From Allonocardiopsis opalescens (lineage in GTDB: Bacteria; Actinomycetota; Actinomycetes; Streptosporangiales; Streptosporangiaceae): a stretch of DNA of 64,000 nt. Location: NCBI RefSeq assembly GCF_003002095.1, contig NZ_PVZC01000001.1, positions 620,001 through 684,000 on the forward strand, read 5' to 3'. Shown here in pieces: positions 22,528 to 32,452 of this stretch; position 1 is the stretch's first letter; every line of letters starts with the position of its first letter. Position numbers and translations under genes: made by a program. The notes under the pieces are model-generated. The model saw only the letters and a list, made by a program, of their open reading frames with translations, was not told where the DNA came from and searched no databases.

Positions 22528-23265
22528 GTGAACGTCGTGCCCAGACAAGCGGGAAGACGCCGCAAGAAGAACGGCTTGGCCCTCGCCGTGTCCCGACTCA
22601 GGCCCACCGGCGCCCGACTCCCCCTGGTGGTCGGCGGTGCCGCCACCGCCGTCGTGGTGGCGGCGGGCGGCGCGGCCGCGCTCAGCGGCTTCGTCCGGCC
22701 CGAGGACAGCACCCAGATGGTCGTCCCCGAGCCGCTGGCCGCCGCCTCAGCGAGCCCCTCCGGCTCGGCCCCGGCCAGCCCGTCCGCCGAGCCCTCGGCC
22801 GAGCCCGAGGAGAGCGGCGCGCCCACCGAGCGCCCCGAGCTGATCGGCGCCTCCGCCGCCGGCCAGGCCGGGATGACGGTCGAGGAGGAGGAAGAGGAGC
22901 CGGCGGAGGAGTCCACCGACTCCGGCGGCACCGACGCCCCCGCCGGCAACGGCCCGGTGGACCCCGGCTCCAACCGCGCGCTCGGCCGCGAGATGCTGGC
23001 CGATCACGGCTGGGGCGAGAGCGAGTGGCCCTGCCTGGACAGCCTCTGGGAGCGCGAGAGCAACTGGAACCACCAGGCGCAGAACCCCAGTTCGGGCGCT
23101 TACGGCATCCCCCAGGCGCTGCCCGGCACCAAGATGGCCACCGCGGGCGACGACTGGGAGACCAACCCCGCCACCCAGATCACCTGGGGCCTCGGCTACA
23201 TCGAGGACCGCTACGGCAGCCCGTGCGGCGCGTGGGAGCACTCCGAGGCCAACGGCTGGTACTGA
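22528..23265 (+). CDS. Membrane-anchored lytic transglycosylase-like (Apf C-terminal-type) protein
   Basis: About 245 residues. A basic N-terminus (PRQAGRRRKKNG) precedes one membrane segment (LPLVVGGAATAVVVAAGGAAALSGF), then a Ser/Pro/Glu-rich linker, then a roughly 85-residue C-terminal domain. That domain has MLADHGWGESEWPCLDSLWERESNWNHQAQNPSSGAYGIPQALPG in shape, with the catalytic-type Glu in WERESNW and the GAYGIPQ block, and a late cysteine (SPCGAW). This is the SLT-like domain common in actinobacterial cell-wall hydrolases. The start is uncertain: GTG codons at 22528 and 22537 are both possible, and neither has a strong ribosome site. Confidence 0.8.
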   Translation: MNVVPRQAGRRRKKNGLALAVSRLRPTGARLPLVVGGAATAVVVAAGGAAALSGFVRPEDSTQMVVPEPLAAASASPSGSAPASPSAEPSAEPEESGAPTERPELIGASAAGQAGMTVEEEEEEPAEESTDSGGTDAPAGNGPVDPGSNRALGREMLADHGWGESEWPCLDSLWERESNWNHQAQNPSSGAYGIPQALPGTKMATAGDDWETNPATQITWGLGYIEDRYGSPCGAWEHSEANGWY

Positions 23266-23307
23266 CCGGCCCGTACCGCGCACGCTTCCGGCCGGCCCGG
23301 CCCCCGC

Positions 23308-25005
23308 TCAGCCGGCCGGCTGGAAGCTGTCCATCGCCATGGAGAGCATGCCGGCGTGCGAGTCCCACTCCGCTTCCGGTACCGACAGCAGTACCGCGTA
23401 GGGCGAGCCGCCCCCGGTGGTGATGTTGCGGACGTGCACATGCCTGGGGCCGTCGTCGTCGGTCCAGGTGAACTCCCAGTCGGCCGCCGAGCCGCCGGGA
23501 TAGTCGACCGGGCGGATCTCGACCAACCGGTACCCCTCCAGCCGGCCGGACGAGGCGGTGTCGGCGTGGGCCTGCTCGGTGTGGGCCATCTCGTCGGAGG
23601 TCGGGTGCTCCGTCTGGTCCACCTGGAGGTAGGCCGGGCCGTCGGGGGACTCGAAGTACACGCTGGCGCCCTCGTACCTGGGCTCCCAGCCCTCGGGCAC
23701 CACGATGCCGAAACCGGAGGGGTCCTCGTGCAGGACGTAGCCCTCGGGCGGCTCCTCGGCCGTGCCGCCGGACCCGGCCGGCTCGCCGTCGCCGGTCTCG
23801 CCGGTCTCCTGGCCGTCGTCCGTGCCGGCGTCGTCATCCGTATCCGAGCCCGCGTCCGTCTGCCCGCCGGTCGGGCCGCCGTCCTGCGCGCCCTCCGCGG
23901 CGGCCGGATCGACGGAGCCGGTCGGGGACTCGGGGCCGGGCGGCCACGACAGCGCCGCGGCGACCACCACCACCGCGGCGATGGCGGCGGCCGCGATGGC
24001 CAGGCCGACCGCGGTCCGGGTGACCCGGTCGCCCCGCTGCGCGGGCGGATGGACCGGCGCGGTGGGCCGCGGCGGGTACAGCGGCTGCGGCCCGGTGGGG
24101 TGCAGCGGCGGGCGGGGGCCCGTCGGCGCCGCCTCGCGCGGTGCCTCGGGGCGCAGGTCCGGGGCGGGTGCGACCGGAGCCGTCGCGGCGGCGCTCGCCG
24201 CACGGGCCAGCAGCGGCCGGACCGCCGCGGCGGTGATCCGCTGCCGAGGGTCGCGGGTGAGCAGCCCGGTCAGCGCGGCGGCCAGCGGCCCGTCGGCCCG
24301 GTGCGCGGGCAGGGCGCCGCCGATGACGGCCGCGACGGTGGCGGTCAGGGTGTCGCGCCGGAACGGAGAGCGCCCCTCCAGCGCGGTGAACAGGGTGGTG
24401 CCCAGGCTCCACAGGTCGGCCGCCGGCGCGGCGGGCCCGCTCTCGAAGCGCTCGGGCGCCATGTGCTCCGGAGTGCCGAGCAGCGCGCCGGTGCTGGTCA
24501 GGGTCTCGCCGCCGGCGATCGACGCGATGCCGAAGTCGGTGAGCACCACCCGGCCGTCCGCGCTGAGCAGCACATTGGCCGGCTTGAGGTCGCGGTGCAC
24601 CACGCCGCCGGCGTGCGCGGCGGCCAGCGCGTCGACCAGCCGGAGCCCGATCTCGGCCACCCGCGCCGGCGGCAGCGGGCCGTCGTCGCGCACGGCGTCG
24701 TGCAGGGTGCGCCCCGAGACCAGCTCCATCACGATCCACGGGTGGCCGCCGTCGTCGACCACGTCGTGGATGGTGACGATGGAGGACTGGTTCAGCCGGG
24801 CGGCCGAGCGCGCCTCGCGGCGGGTCCGCGCGTAGGACTCCTGCCGCTCCTCATCGCTGAGGTCGGGCGGCGAGACGACCTCCTTGACGGCCACCTCGCG
24901 GTCCAGCGTCTCGTCGTGGGCCCGCCACACCGTGCCCATGCCGCCCCGCCCCAGGGGCGCCAGCAGCCGGTAGCGCCCCGCCACCAGCTGTTCCCGCTGG
25001 GCCAT
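23308..25005 (-). CDS. Membrane Ser/Thr protein kinase (PknB family) with extracellular sensor-like domain
   Basis: A 565-residue Hanks-type kinase. The N-terminal catalytic domain has the glycine loop GRGGMG (19-24), K41 in VAVKEV, VVHRDLKPANV, TDFGIAS and MAPERF. A Pro-rich juxtamembrane region follows, then one transmembrane helix (RTAVGLAIAAAAIAAVVVVAAALSW in outline), an acidic Gly/Asp-rich linker and an extracytoplasmic C-terminal domain of about 140 residues (FGIVVPEGWEPRYEGASVYF and so on). That domain resembles PsbP/Mog1/LpqN-type folds by pattern; no PASTA repeats are present. It is the downstream gene of a tandem pair; the other kinase gene lies 131 bases upstream on the same strand. 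Confidence 0.92.
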   Translation of the reverse strand: MAQREQLVAGRYRLLAPLGRGGMGTVWRAHDETLDREVAVKEVVSPPDLSDEERQESYARTRREARSAARLNQSSIVTIHDVVDDGGHPWIVMELVSGRTLHDAVRDDGPLPPARVAEIGLRLVDALAAAHAGGVVHRDLKPANVLLSADGRVVLTDFGIASIAGGETLTSTGALLGTPEHMAPERFESGPAAPAADLWSLGTTLFTALEGRSPFRRDTLTATVAAVIGGALPAHRADGPLAAALTGLLTRDPRQRITAAAVRPLLARAASAAATAPVAPAPDLRPEAPREAAPTGPRPPLHPTGPQPLYPPRPTAPVHPPAQRGDRVTRTAVGLAIAAAAIAAVVVVAAALSWPPGPESPTGSVDPAAAEGAQDGGPTGGQTDAGSDTDDDAGTDDGQETGETGDGEPAGSGGTAEEPPEGYVLHEDPSGFGIVVPEGWEPRYEGASVYFESPDGPAYLQVDQTEHPTSDEMAHTEQAHADTASSGRLEGYRLVEIRPVDYPGGSAADWEFTWTDDDGPRHVHVRNITTGGGSPYAVLLSVPEAEWDSHAGMLSMAMDSFQPAG

Positions 25006-25136
25006 CGCCAGTCCGTCCTTCCTGGTCGGTCCGCGCCGCGGACCGGTGCTCGCAGTGTCGTCCGGTGGTCCGGGTCCGCCCGCGCCCGCGCGGGAGCGCG
25101 GCGGCCGACTCTACCGCGCCCGGCGGCTCCGGCGGC

Positions 25137-26849
25137 CTAGGACTGGCCGGGCACGCACCCGGACGGGCCCTCACAGCTGTAGGTGAGCAGCGAGTCCATC
25201 ACGGCCTCGCGCTCGTCGGCCAGCGCGTCCCACAGGTCGGCGGGGGAGTACCAGATGAGCAGGAAGGCATTGCCCGAGGCGTCGACGGTGGTGTACACGA
25301 GGGTGCGGTACTCCTGCGGGTCGTAGCCCTCGGCGGTGTAGTCGAAGGTGGCGTCGAGCACGGTCCACTCGCCGGGCCGGTCGAGGTCCTCCAGGCGCTC
25401 CCGCTCGTAGTCGTCGTACTCGCCCTCCAGCCAGGACTCGGTGTCGCGGGCGAAGTTCTCCGGGTCGGTGTAGGTGTCGCGGTACTGCACGTAGAAGGAG
25501 TGCAGGCTGTCGTAGGAGCGGAAGGCGAGGTCGGACTCGGTGACCGTCTCGTCCGCCGTGTTCACCGACCAGCCGTCGGGGACCAGCACCGAGTAGTGCA
25601 CCGCGTCGACCGCGTTGGACTCCACCCGGTAGCCGCGTGGCGACTGGCGCGGCGGCGGCTCGGTGGCGGCCGGCGCCGGCGAGGACGCGGCCCCGCCGGG
25701 CGGGGCGACGGCGCCGGCCTCGCTGTTGGCCATGACGACCACGACCCCGCCGACCAGCGCCAGCACGAGCGCGACCGGGATGCCGATCAGCGCCGCGAGC
25801 GTCCACGGGCGGCCGGAGCGGGGCGGGCGGGGCTGGTAGCCCGCCGAGACCGAGTAGCCGGCCGAGGTGGCGGGCACGGTGCGACCGCCGTGCGCCGGGT
25901 GGGGGGCCGGGCCGGTCGGGCCCGGTGGCAGGGTGGGGCCGGAGCGGCCGCCGTGCGCGGGCCAGTGCGGCGGGCCGTGCCCCGCCGAACCGGCCGGCGG
26001 GGTGGCCGGCGGAGCGGCCGGCCGGGCCGGGGCGGTGCCGGCCGCCTCGGCCAGCGCGGCGCGCGCCCGGGCCGCGTCGAAGCGCCGCGCGGGGTCCTTG
26101 TCCAGCAGGCCCGACAGCACGCCGGCCAGCGGACCGGCCCGTACCACCGGGGGCGGCGGCTGGTTCATCACGGCGGCGATCACGGCGGTGATGCCCTCGC
26201 GGCGGAACGGGGAGCGCCCCTCCACGGCCAGGTAGAGGGTGGCGCCCAGGCTCCAGAGGTCGCCGGCCGGGCCGGCGCCCTCGCCGCTGATCCGCTCGGG
26301 CGCCATGTACTCGGGCGAGCCGACCAGCGCGCCAGTGCGGGTGACCGAGGGGTCGCCGTCGCGGGTGGCGATGCCGAAGTCGGTGAGCACCACCCGGCCG
26401 TTGTCGGCGAGCTGCACATTGGCGGGCTTGACGTCGCGGTGCACCACGCCCAGGGCGTGCGCCGCCTCCAGGGCGTCGAGCAGCTGCAGGCCGATCTCGG
26501 CCACCCGGCGGGCCGGCAGCGGGCCGGTGGCGTCCACGGTCTCCTGCAGCGAGCGCCCCGAGACCAGCTCCATCACGATCCACGGGTGGCCGCCGTCGTC
26601 GACGACGTCGTGGATGGTGACGATGGACGGCTGGTTCAGCTGGGCCGCCAGCCGCGCCTCGCGGCGGGTGCGCTCGTAGGAGCGCAGCCGCTCCTCCTCG
26701 CCGAGGTCGGCCGGGAGCAGCACCTCCTTGACCGCGACATCGCGGTCGAGCAGGGTGTCGCGGGCGCGCCACACCGCGCCCATGCCGCCGCGCCCGAGCG
26801 GCGCGAGCAGCTGGTAGCGCCCCGCCACCAGCCGGTCCCGCTGGCTCAT
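25137..26849 (-). CDS. Membrane Ser/Thr protein kinase (PknB family), paralogue of the neighbouring kinase
   Basis: A 570-residue Hanks-type kinase nearly collinear with its downstream neighbour: GRGGMG (19-24), K41, VVHRDVKPANV, TDFGIAT, MAPERI, then a Pro/Gly/His-rich segment, a transmembrane helix (LAALIGIPVALVLALVGGVVVVM in outline) and an extracytoplasmic domain. That domain again has the VPDGWSV pattern and ends in a short Cys-containing tail (CEGPSGC). The kinase halves are near-identical over long stretches, but the sensor parts have diverged, which suggests a tandem duplication with separate inputs. The ATG at 26849 was chosen because it aligns with the paralogue's start; an upstream ATG at 26957 would add unrelated residues. 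Confidence 0.92.
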   Translation of the reverse strand: MSQRDRLVAGRYQLLAPLGRGGMGAVWRARDTLLDRDVAVKEVLLPADLGEEERLRSYERTRREARLAAQLNQPSIVTIHDVVDDGGHPWIVMELVSGRSLQETVDATGPLPARRVAEIGLQLLDALEAAHALGVVHRDVKPANVQLADNGRVVLTDFGIATRDGDPSVTRTGALVGSPEYMAPERISGEGAGPAGDLWSLGATLYLAVEGRSPFRREGITAVIAAVMNQPPPPVVRAGPLAGVLSGLLDKDPARRFDAARARAALAEAAGTAPARPAAPPATPPAGSAGHGPPHWPAHGGRSGPTLPPGPTGPAPHPAHGGRTVPATSAGYSVSAGYQPRPPRSGRPWTLAALIGIPVALVLALVGGVVVVMANSEAGAVAPPGGAASSPAPAATEPPPRQSPRGYRVESNAVDAVHYSVLVPDGWSVNTADETVTESDLAFRSYDSLHSFYVQYRDTYTDPENFARDTESWLEGEYDDYERERLEDLDRPGEWTVLDATFDYTAEGYDPQEYRTLVYTTVDASGNAFLLIWYSPADLWDALADEREAVMDSLLTYSCEGPSGCVPGQS

Positions 26850-26959
26850 TGGCACCCGCCCTTCCCCGGCGTGTCTGCTGTCATGGTAACGACGCGCCGG
26901 ACCCCGGATCGGAGCCCGCGACGGGCCGGACGGCCGGATGCGGCCGGATGCGGACACGG

Positions 26960-26997
26960 CGGCGGCGGGCCGGGACCCGTGCCCGGACCCGCCGCCG
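26960..26997 (-). terminator. Hairpin terminator after fumC
   Basis: A 15-bp stem with a single-base bulge (arms CGGCGGCGGGCCGGG and CCCGG-A-CCCGCCGCCG on the plus strand) and a 7-base loop, 19 bases beyond the fumC stop. It separates fumC from the kinase genes. Confidence 0.7.
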
Positions 26998-27015
26998 CGG
27001 AGCCGCCCGGCGGCG

Positions 27016-28419
27016 CTACTTGGCGCCGCTGTTGGTCATCGCCAGCACGTCGAGGGCGTCGTCGAGCTGCCGCTCGGTGAGCAGCCCGCGGTCGAGGTAG
27101 CCGCGCTCCACCACGACCTGGCGGATCGTCTTGCGCTCGGCGAGGGCCTGCTTGGCGACCTTGGCCGCCTCCTCGTAGCCGATGTAGCGGTTGAGCGGGG
27201 TGACGATCGAGGGGGAGGACTCGGCGTACTCCCGCGCCCGCTCGACATTGGCCTCGATTCCGTCGACGCAGCGGTCGGCGAAGAGCACGCTGATCGAGCT
27301 GAGCAGCCGGATCGACTCCAGCACGTTCCTGGCGATCAGCGGCAGCTGCACGTTCAGTTCGAAGGAGCCCGAGGCGCCGCCCGCGGTGACGGCGGCGTCG
27401 TTCCCGATCACCTGCGAGGCCACCTGGAGCACGGCCTCGGGGATGACCGGGTTCACCTTGCCGGGCATGATCGAGGAGCCCGGCTGGAGGTCGGGCAGGA
27501 AGATCTCGGTCAGGCCGGTGCGCGGGCCGGAGCCCATCCAGCGCAGGTCGTTGGCGATCTTGATCAGCCCGACGGCGATCGTCTTGAGCTGGCCGCTCAG
27601 CTCCACCAGGCCGTCGCGGGCGCCCTGCGCCTCGAAGTGGTTGCGGGCCTCGGTCAGCGGCAGGCCGGTGACCCTGGCGATCTCCGCGATCACCTTCGGC
27701 GCGAAGCCGGGCGGGGTGTTGATGCCGGTGCCGACGGCGGTGCCGCCCAGCGGCAGCTCGGCCACCCGCGGCAGGCTCGCCTCCAGCCGCTCCACGCCGA
27801 AGGCGATGTGCGCGGCGTAGCCGCCGAACTCCTGGCCGAGGGTGACCGGGGTGGCGTCCATCAGGTGGGTGCGGCCGCTCTTGACCACCGAGGCGAACTC
27901 GGCCGACTTGCGCTCCAGCGAGCGGCCGAGGTGGCGCAGCGCCGGGATCAGCTGCCCGGTGACGGCGGCGGTGGCGGCGATGTGGATCGAGGACGGGAAC
28001 ACGTCGTTGGACGACTGCGAGGCGTTGACGTGGTCGTTGGGGTGCACCGGGCGGCCCAGCCGCTCAGTGGCCAGCGTCGCGATCACCTCGTTGGCGTTCA
28101 TGTTGCTGGACGTGCCCGAGCCCGTCTGGAACACGTCGACCGGGAAGTGGGCGTCCCAGGCGCCCGACGCCACCTCGGCGGCGGCCGCGGCGACGGCATC
28201 GGCCAGGTCGGCCTCGATCACGCCGAGCTCGCCGTTCACCTTCGCTGCGGCGGCCTTGATCTGGGCGAGCGCCGCGATGTGCGCGCTCTCCAGCCGGGTG
28301 CCGGAGACCGGGAAGTTCTCCACCGCGCGCTGCGTCTGCGCGCGCCACTTGGCGTGGGCGGGGACCCGGACCTCTCCCATCGAGTCGTGCTCGATGCGGT
28401 ACTCGCTCAACTCGCTCAT
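27016..28419 (-). CDS. fumC: Class II fumarate hydratase
   Basis: A 467-residue TCA-cycle enzyme that interconverts fumarate and malate in the cytoplasm. Family signatures are clear: [48 protein letters not shown] and the [11 protein letters not shown] loop with the catalytic serine. Length is normal for FumC. The start ATG at 28419 lies within a standard N-terminus ([14 protein letters not shown]). It is iron-independent, unlike class I enzymes. It is a single gene with its own terminator. In mycobacteria fum lies next to glpX; here about 12 kb of other genes separate them. Confidence 0.97.
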   Translation of the reverse strand: MSELSEYRIEHDSMGEVRVPAHAKWRAQTQRAVENFPVSGTRLESAHIAALAQIKAAAAKVNGELGVIEADLADAVAAAAAEVASGAWDAHFPVDVFQTGSGTSSNMNANEVIATLATERLGRPVHPNDHVNASQSSNDVFPSSIHIAATAAVTGQLIPALRHLGRSLERKSAEFASVVKSGRTHLMDATPVTLGQEFGGYAAHIAFGVERLEASLPRVAELPLGGTAVGTGINTPPGFAPKVIAEIARVTGLPLTEARNHFEAQGARDGLVELSGQLKTIAVGLIKIANDLRWMGSGPRTGLTEIFLPDLQPGSSIMPGKVNPVIPEAVLQVASQVIGNDAAVTAGGASGSFELNVQLPLIARNVLESIRLLSSISVLFADRCVDGIEANVERAREYAESSPSIVTPLNRYIGYEEAAKVAKQALAERKTIRQVVVERGYLDRGLLTERQLDDALDVLAMTNSGAK

Positions 28420-28541
28420 CTTCGTGTGTTACCTCCTCGGGCCAGCCTGCCAGACCAGGGGCGCCCCCCGCCCGGCGGCCGGTCCACAAGCGGTCAGTTC
28501 GCTCCCGGGGGGCTTCGGGCGCCGGGGCGAACCGATAGACG

Positions 28542-29480
28542 TTGATCATGGCCGACCACCCCGTGTCCGAGACCCCCGCCGACCCCGCCGACACCGTCCT
28601 GCCGGTGGCGGTGGAGACCGAGCGGGGGACGACCAAGGAGTACCCCACCGCCGCCGAACTGTCCGACCTGGTGGAGTTCATCGGCGCGGACGGCGACTCC
28701 TGGATCACCTTCGGGCCGCTGCCGCCGGTGGACGCGCGCTTCGCGCAGACCTACCGCTCGGGCGCGGGCGCCTACGAGGTCGAGACCAGGGAGGGCGCCG
28801 ACAGCGAGATCACCGCCACCGTCCTCGCCGAGGGCGACGAGGTGATGCGCGTCTTCTGGGACCGGATCAGGGCCTGGGCCGAGGACCCGGCGCGGCTCCC
28901 GGCCGAGCCGCCCGTCCCCGCCGAGCCCGGCCCCGAGGCGCGGGCGGCGGCCGAGGCGACGGCCAGGGCGCACGTGGCCGCCGGGTTCATGGGCTTCCCC
29001 GCCGTGGTCCGCGCCGTCGCGCAGGAGTCCAGCCGCGAAGGCGTCAGCGGCTACCACGCGCGGCTGATCGTCCGCCCGCTGTGGGAGCGGCGCCTGGCCG
29101 AGCAGGCCGGCTGGCCCGAGCGCACCGACTCCGACCGCCTCACCGAGGTGTTCGGGGAGCTGTCGGCCGCCGGGGTGGTGGCGCGGGAGAACTTCACCTG
29201 CTGCCGCAGCTGCGGGCTGGCCGAGATCGGCGCCGAGGCCGACGACCGCACCCGCGGCTTCGTCTTCTACCACTACCAGGACACCGAGGCCGCAGCCGCC
29301 GGCTCCGGCCTCTACCTCGCCTACGGCGGCTTCGACGGCTCCGAGGAGACCACGGCCGCGGTCGGCCGCGAGGTGGCCGACGCGCTCCGCGGCGCCGGAT
29401 TCCAGGTGAGCTGGGACGGCTCCCCGTCGACGCGCATCCTGGTGGACCCCCTGGAGTGGCGGCGGCGGCTGCCCGCCTAG
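28542..29480 (+). CDS. DUF6891-like conserved protein
   Basis: A 312-residue cytoplasmic protein with no signal or membrane segment. The C-terminal half has the run ARENFTCCRSCG, then RGFVFYHYQDTE and GLYLAYGGFDG. This matches the actinobacterial family I recall as DUF6891. The CCxxC cluster could bind a metal, but no function is known. The N-terminal part includes a DSWITFGPLPP block and acidic Pro-rich linkers. It is read divergently from fumC, and the start ATG at 28542 sits 122 bases from the fumC start. There is a gap of only 44 bases to the next gene, which seems to have its own promoter. Confidence 0.75.
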   Translation: MIMADHPVSETPADPADTVLPVAVETERGTTKEYPTAAELSDLVEFIGADGDSWITFGPLPPVDARFAQTYRSGAGAYEVETREGADSEITATVLAEGDEVMRVFWDRIRAWAEDPARLPAEPPVPAEPGPEARAAAEATARAHVAAGFMGFPAVVRAVAQESSREGVSGYHARLIVRPLWERRLAEQAGWPERTDSDRLTEVFGELSAAGVVARENFTCCRSCGLAEIGAEADDRTRGFVFYHYQDTEAAAAGSGLYLAYGGFDGSEETTAAVGREVADALRGAGFQVSWDGSPSTRILVDPLEWRRRLPA

Positions 29481-29512
29481 CGCCCCCGCGCGGTGCCCCA
29501 TGGGGTGCGTCA

Positions 29513-29518
29513 TAGAGT
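29513..29518 (+). promoter_or_regulatory. -10 element TAGAGT, probable leaderless start
   Basis: TAGAGT lies 6 bases before the ATG at 29525, with no ribosome site between them. Transcription would begin at or next to the start codon. Confidence 0.45.
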
Positions 29519-29524
29519 GCGTCC

Positions 29525-32452
29525 ATGGCTCTTCGGGGGAAGTCGACCGCCGCGATCGCCGCCGTGGCCGCCCTCGCCGCCGTCGCGGGCGCCACGGCCT
29601 GGGCGGTGTCGGCGCCCGCCGCCGAGCCCGCCGTCCAGGACTTCGACCGCACCCTCCAGGTCCCGGCCGGGCCCGGCGCGGACCCCGGCGAGACGGTCGG
29701 CATCGACACCACCCTGTTCCTGCCCGAAGGCCCCGAGGACGCGCGCTACCCGGCGGTACTGATCGGGCACGGCCTGGGCGGCACCAAGGACGACACCGCC
29801 GAGGAGGCCCGCGAGCTGGCCGCCGGCGGGTACGCGGTGCTCACCTGGTCGGCGCGCGGCTCCGGCGGCTCCTTCGACCCCGACCACGGCCTGATCGGGC
29901 TCAACGACCCCGACCACGAGGTGGCCGACGTGCGGGCGCTGATCGACTGGCTGGCCGCGCGCCCCTACGTGCGGCTGGACGGGCCCGGCGACCCCAGGGT
30001 CGGCATCAGCGGCGCCTCCTACGGCGGCGCCGTCGCCCTCCAGGCGGCCGGGTACGACGAGCGGGTCGACGCGATCGTGCCGCAGATGACCTACTTCGAC
30101 CTGGCCGACGCGCTCTTCCCCAACGCCGGGCCCGGCGGCCCGGCCGAGGGCGTCTTCCAGCGCCGCTGGGCCGGGGTGCTGTTCGGCGCGGGCGGGCTCG
30201 ACGGGCCCTCGCCCCTCGCCGGACCGGCCGAAGGGGAGGACGCGGACCCGGGCCCGGGCGCGGCGCCGCCCGAGCCGCCCCCGCCCACGGCCGAGGACAT
30301 GGCGCCGCCCACCGCCGGGGAGCTGGCCGCGATCGGCGAGGGCATCCGCTGCGGCAGCTTCCGCTCCGACATCTGCGCGCTCTACCAGGACGTCGCCGAG
30401 GACGGCGCCGCCACCGGCGCCCAGCTCGACCTGCTGCGCGAGCACAGCCCGGCCGCGGTGGCCGACCGGATCGCGGTCCCCACCCTGGTCATGCAGGGCC
30501 TCAACGACTCGCTCTTCCCGCTCACCCACGCCGACGCGATCGCCGAGGCCGTCCAGGCCAACGGCGCGCCGGTGGAGGTGGTGTGGTTCGAGGGCGGCCA
30601 CGACGGCGGCGACGGAGAGGACGAACTGCGCCGCGCCCGCGCCCGCGAGTGGTTCGACCGCTGGCTGGCCGAGCCCGCCCCCTCCGGCGAACTGGCCGCC
30701 CCGGCCACCGGGGAACCCGGCGGTCCGGGCGACTCCGCCGACGACGCCGCCCACGGCGCGGGCCAGGGCTTCACCGTCACCCGCTACGCCGGCCCGGTCG
30801 CCTCCCGGCCCGGCCCGCAGGGCGGCGGCGGGCAGGCCGCGCCGGGCGCCCTCCAGCACGTGAGCACGGCCGAGTACACCGGCCTGGGCGGCGACACCCG
30901 CCGCACCGTCGGGCTGCTGCCCTCCCCGCCGCAGCCGGTCACCACCCCCATCGGCGGCGTGCCCGAGTCCGTGTCGGTCATGCCGGGGGCGGGCGGCGGC
31001 CTCGGCGCGCTCGGCGGGGCCGCGGCCGGCGGCCTCGCCGTCGACCCGCCCGGGCAGGCGGCCTACCTCAGCTCCGAACCGCTCGGCGCCGACCTCGCCG
31101 TCACCGGCAGCCCGTCCATGCGCATCAGCGTGATCGGCGAGGGCGAGGTCACCCTGTTCGCCAAGGTCTACGACGTGGGTCCGCAGGGGGTGCCGGTGCT
31201 GCCGCACCAGCTGGTGGCGCCGCTGACGGTGACGGCCACCCCCGAGGGCACCGAGGTCGACGTGCGGCTGCCCGCGATGGACTACACCTTCGCCGAGGGA
31301 CACACGCTGGCCTTCGTGGTGAGCACCACCGACATGGCCTACCACGTCCCCGAGCGGGACGGCGCCGTCGCCATCGCCGCGGCCGACGTCGGGGTGGAGA
31401 TGCCGGTCCGCGAGGGCCTCGCGGCGCCCGAGACCCCGCTGGCCTGGTGGGTGCCGGTGCTGCCGCTCGCCGCCCTCGCGCTCGCCGCGCTGCTGCTGCT
31501 CACCGGGCGGCGCCGGGTCCGCCCCGGGCCGCCCGAGCCCGCGCTGGCCGATGTGCCGCTGGTCATCACCGATCTCACCAAGCGCTACCGCGACGGCCAC
31601 CTCGCCGTCGACGGCCTGTCGCTGCGGGTGGAGCGGGGCCAGGTGCTCGGCCTGCTCGGCCCCAACGGGGCAGGGAAGACGACCACCCTGAGAATGCTGA
31701 TGGGCCTGATCACCCCGGACGGCGGCGAGATCCGGATCTTCGGGCGCCGGGTGGTGCCCGGCACGCCCGCGCTCTCGCGGCTCGGCTCCTTCGTGGAGGG
31801 GCCCGGCTTCCTGCCGCACCTGTCCGGCCGGGCCAATCTGGAGCTGTACTGGCGGGCCACCGGGCGCCCGGCCGCCGACGCGCACCTGGAGGAAGCGGCG
31901 GCCATCGCCGACCTCGGCGCCGCGCTGCGCCGCCCGGTGCGCAGCTACTCGCAGGGCATGCGGCAGCGGCTCGCCATCGCCCAGGCCATGCTCGGCCTGC
32001 CCGACCTGCTGGTGCTGGACGAGCCGACCAACGGCCTCGACCCGCCGCAGATCCACCGGATGCGCGAGGTGCTGGCCCGCTACGCGAGGGGCGGCCGCAC
32101 CGTCATCGTCTCCAGCCACCTGCTGGCTGAGGTGGAGCAGGTGTGCACCCACGTGGTGGTGATGGACCGCGGCGCCAAGGTCGCCGAGGGCCCGGTCCGC
32201 GAGATCGTGGGCGGCGCCGGCACCGTCGCCGTCGGCACCCCCGAGCCCGAGCGGGCCCGCGCAGCGCTGGCCGGGCTGCCCGGGGTGGCCGCGGTCGAGG
32301 ACGGCCCCGACGGCCTGGTCGTCACCCTCGACGGCGCGAGCACCGCCGACGCGGTCGCGGCGCTGGCCGCGCACGGGGTGCCCGTCGAGCGGGTGATGCC
32401 GCACCGCCGGCTGGAGGACGCCTTCCTGAGCCTGATCGGAGAGCGGGCATGA
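29525..32452 (+). CDS. S15-type alpha/beta-hydrolase fused to an ABC transporter ATPase
   Basis: A 975-residue fusion. Residues 1-30 look like a signal or anchor. About residues 30-640 are an X-Pro dipeptidyl-peptidase (S15)/CocE-like hydrolase: GLGGTKDD oxyanion region, nucleophile S165 in GASYGG, LVMQGLNDSLFP and GGHDGG with the likely His, plus a C-terminal jelly-roll part. A transmembrane helix follows (WVPVLPLAALALAALLLL in outline), then a cytoplasmic ABC ATPase from about residue 690: Walker A GPNGAGKTTT (K718), signature SYSQGMRQR, Walker B LLVLDEPTNGLD. The hydrolase would face outside and the ATPase inside. The stop overlaps the permease start (ATGA), so they form one exporter. Fusions of this kind exist in actinobacteria, but the substrate is unknown to me. 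Confidence 0.88.
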   Translation: MALRGKSTAAIAAVAALAAVAGATAWAVSAPAAEPAVQDFDRTLQVPAGPGADPGETVGIDTTLFLPEGPEDARYPAVLIGHGLGGTKDDTAEEARELAAGGYAVLTWSARGSGGSFDPDHGLIGLNDPDHEVADVRALIDWLAARPYVRLDGPGDPRVGISGASYGGAVALQAAGYDERVDAIVPQMTYFDLADALFPNAGPGGPAEGVFQRRWAGVLFGAGGLDGPSPLAGPAEGEDADPGPGAAPPEPPPPTAEDMAPPTAGELAAIGEGIRCGSFRSDICALYQDVAEDGAATGAQLDLLREHSPAAVADRIAVPTLVMQGLNDSLFPLTHADAIAEAVQANGAPVEVVWFEGGHDGGDGEDELRRARAREWFDRWLAEPAPSGELAAPATGEPGGPGDSADDAAHGAGQGFTVTRYAGPVASRPGPQGGGGQAAPGALQHVSTAEYTGLGGDTRRTVGLLPSPPQPVTTPIGGVPESVSVMPGAGGGLGALGGAAAGGLAVDPPGQAAYLSSEPLGADLAVTGSPSMRISVIGEGEVTLFAKVYDVGPQGVPVLPHQLVAPLTVTATPEGTEVDVRLPAMDYTFAEGHTLAFVVSTTDMAYHVPERDGAVAIAAADVGVEMPVREGLAAPETPLAWWVPVLPLAALALAALLLLTGRRRVRPGPPEPALADVPLVITDLTKRYRDGHLAVDGLSLRVERGQVLGLLGPNGAGKTTTLRMLMGLITPDGGEIRIFGRRVVPGTPALSRLGSFVEGPGFLPHLSGRANLELYWRATGRPAADAHLEEAAAIADLGAALRRPVRSYSQGMRQRLAIAQAMLGLPDLLVLDEPTNGLDPPQIHRMREVLARYARGGRTVIVSSHLLAEVEQVCTHVVVMDRGAKVAEGPVREIVGGAGTVAVGTPEPERARAALAGLPGVAAVEDGPDGLVVTLDGASTADAVAALAAHGVPVERVMPHRRLEDAFLSLIGERA

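Noticed and set aside
29510-32404. A long minus-strand frame opposite the hydrolase-ABC fusion
   Set aside because: His/Gln/Gly/Arg-rich shadow without any domain, whereas the plus-strand frame has catalytic and Walker motifs.
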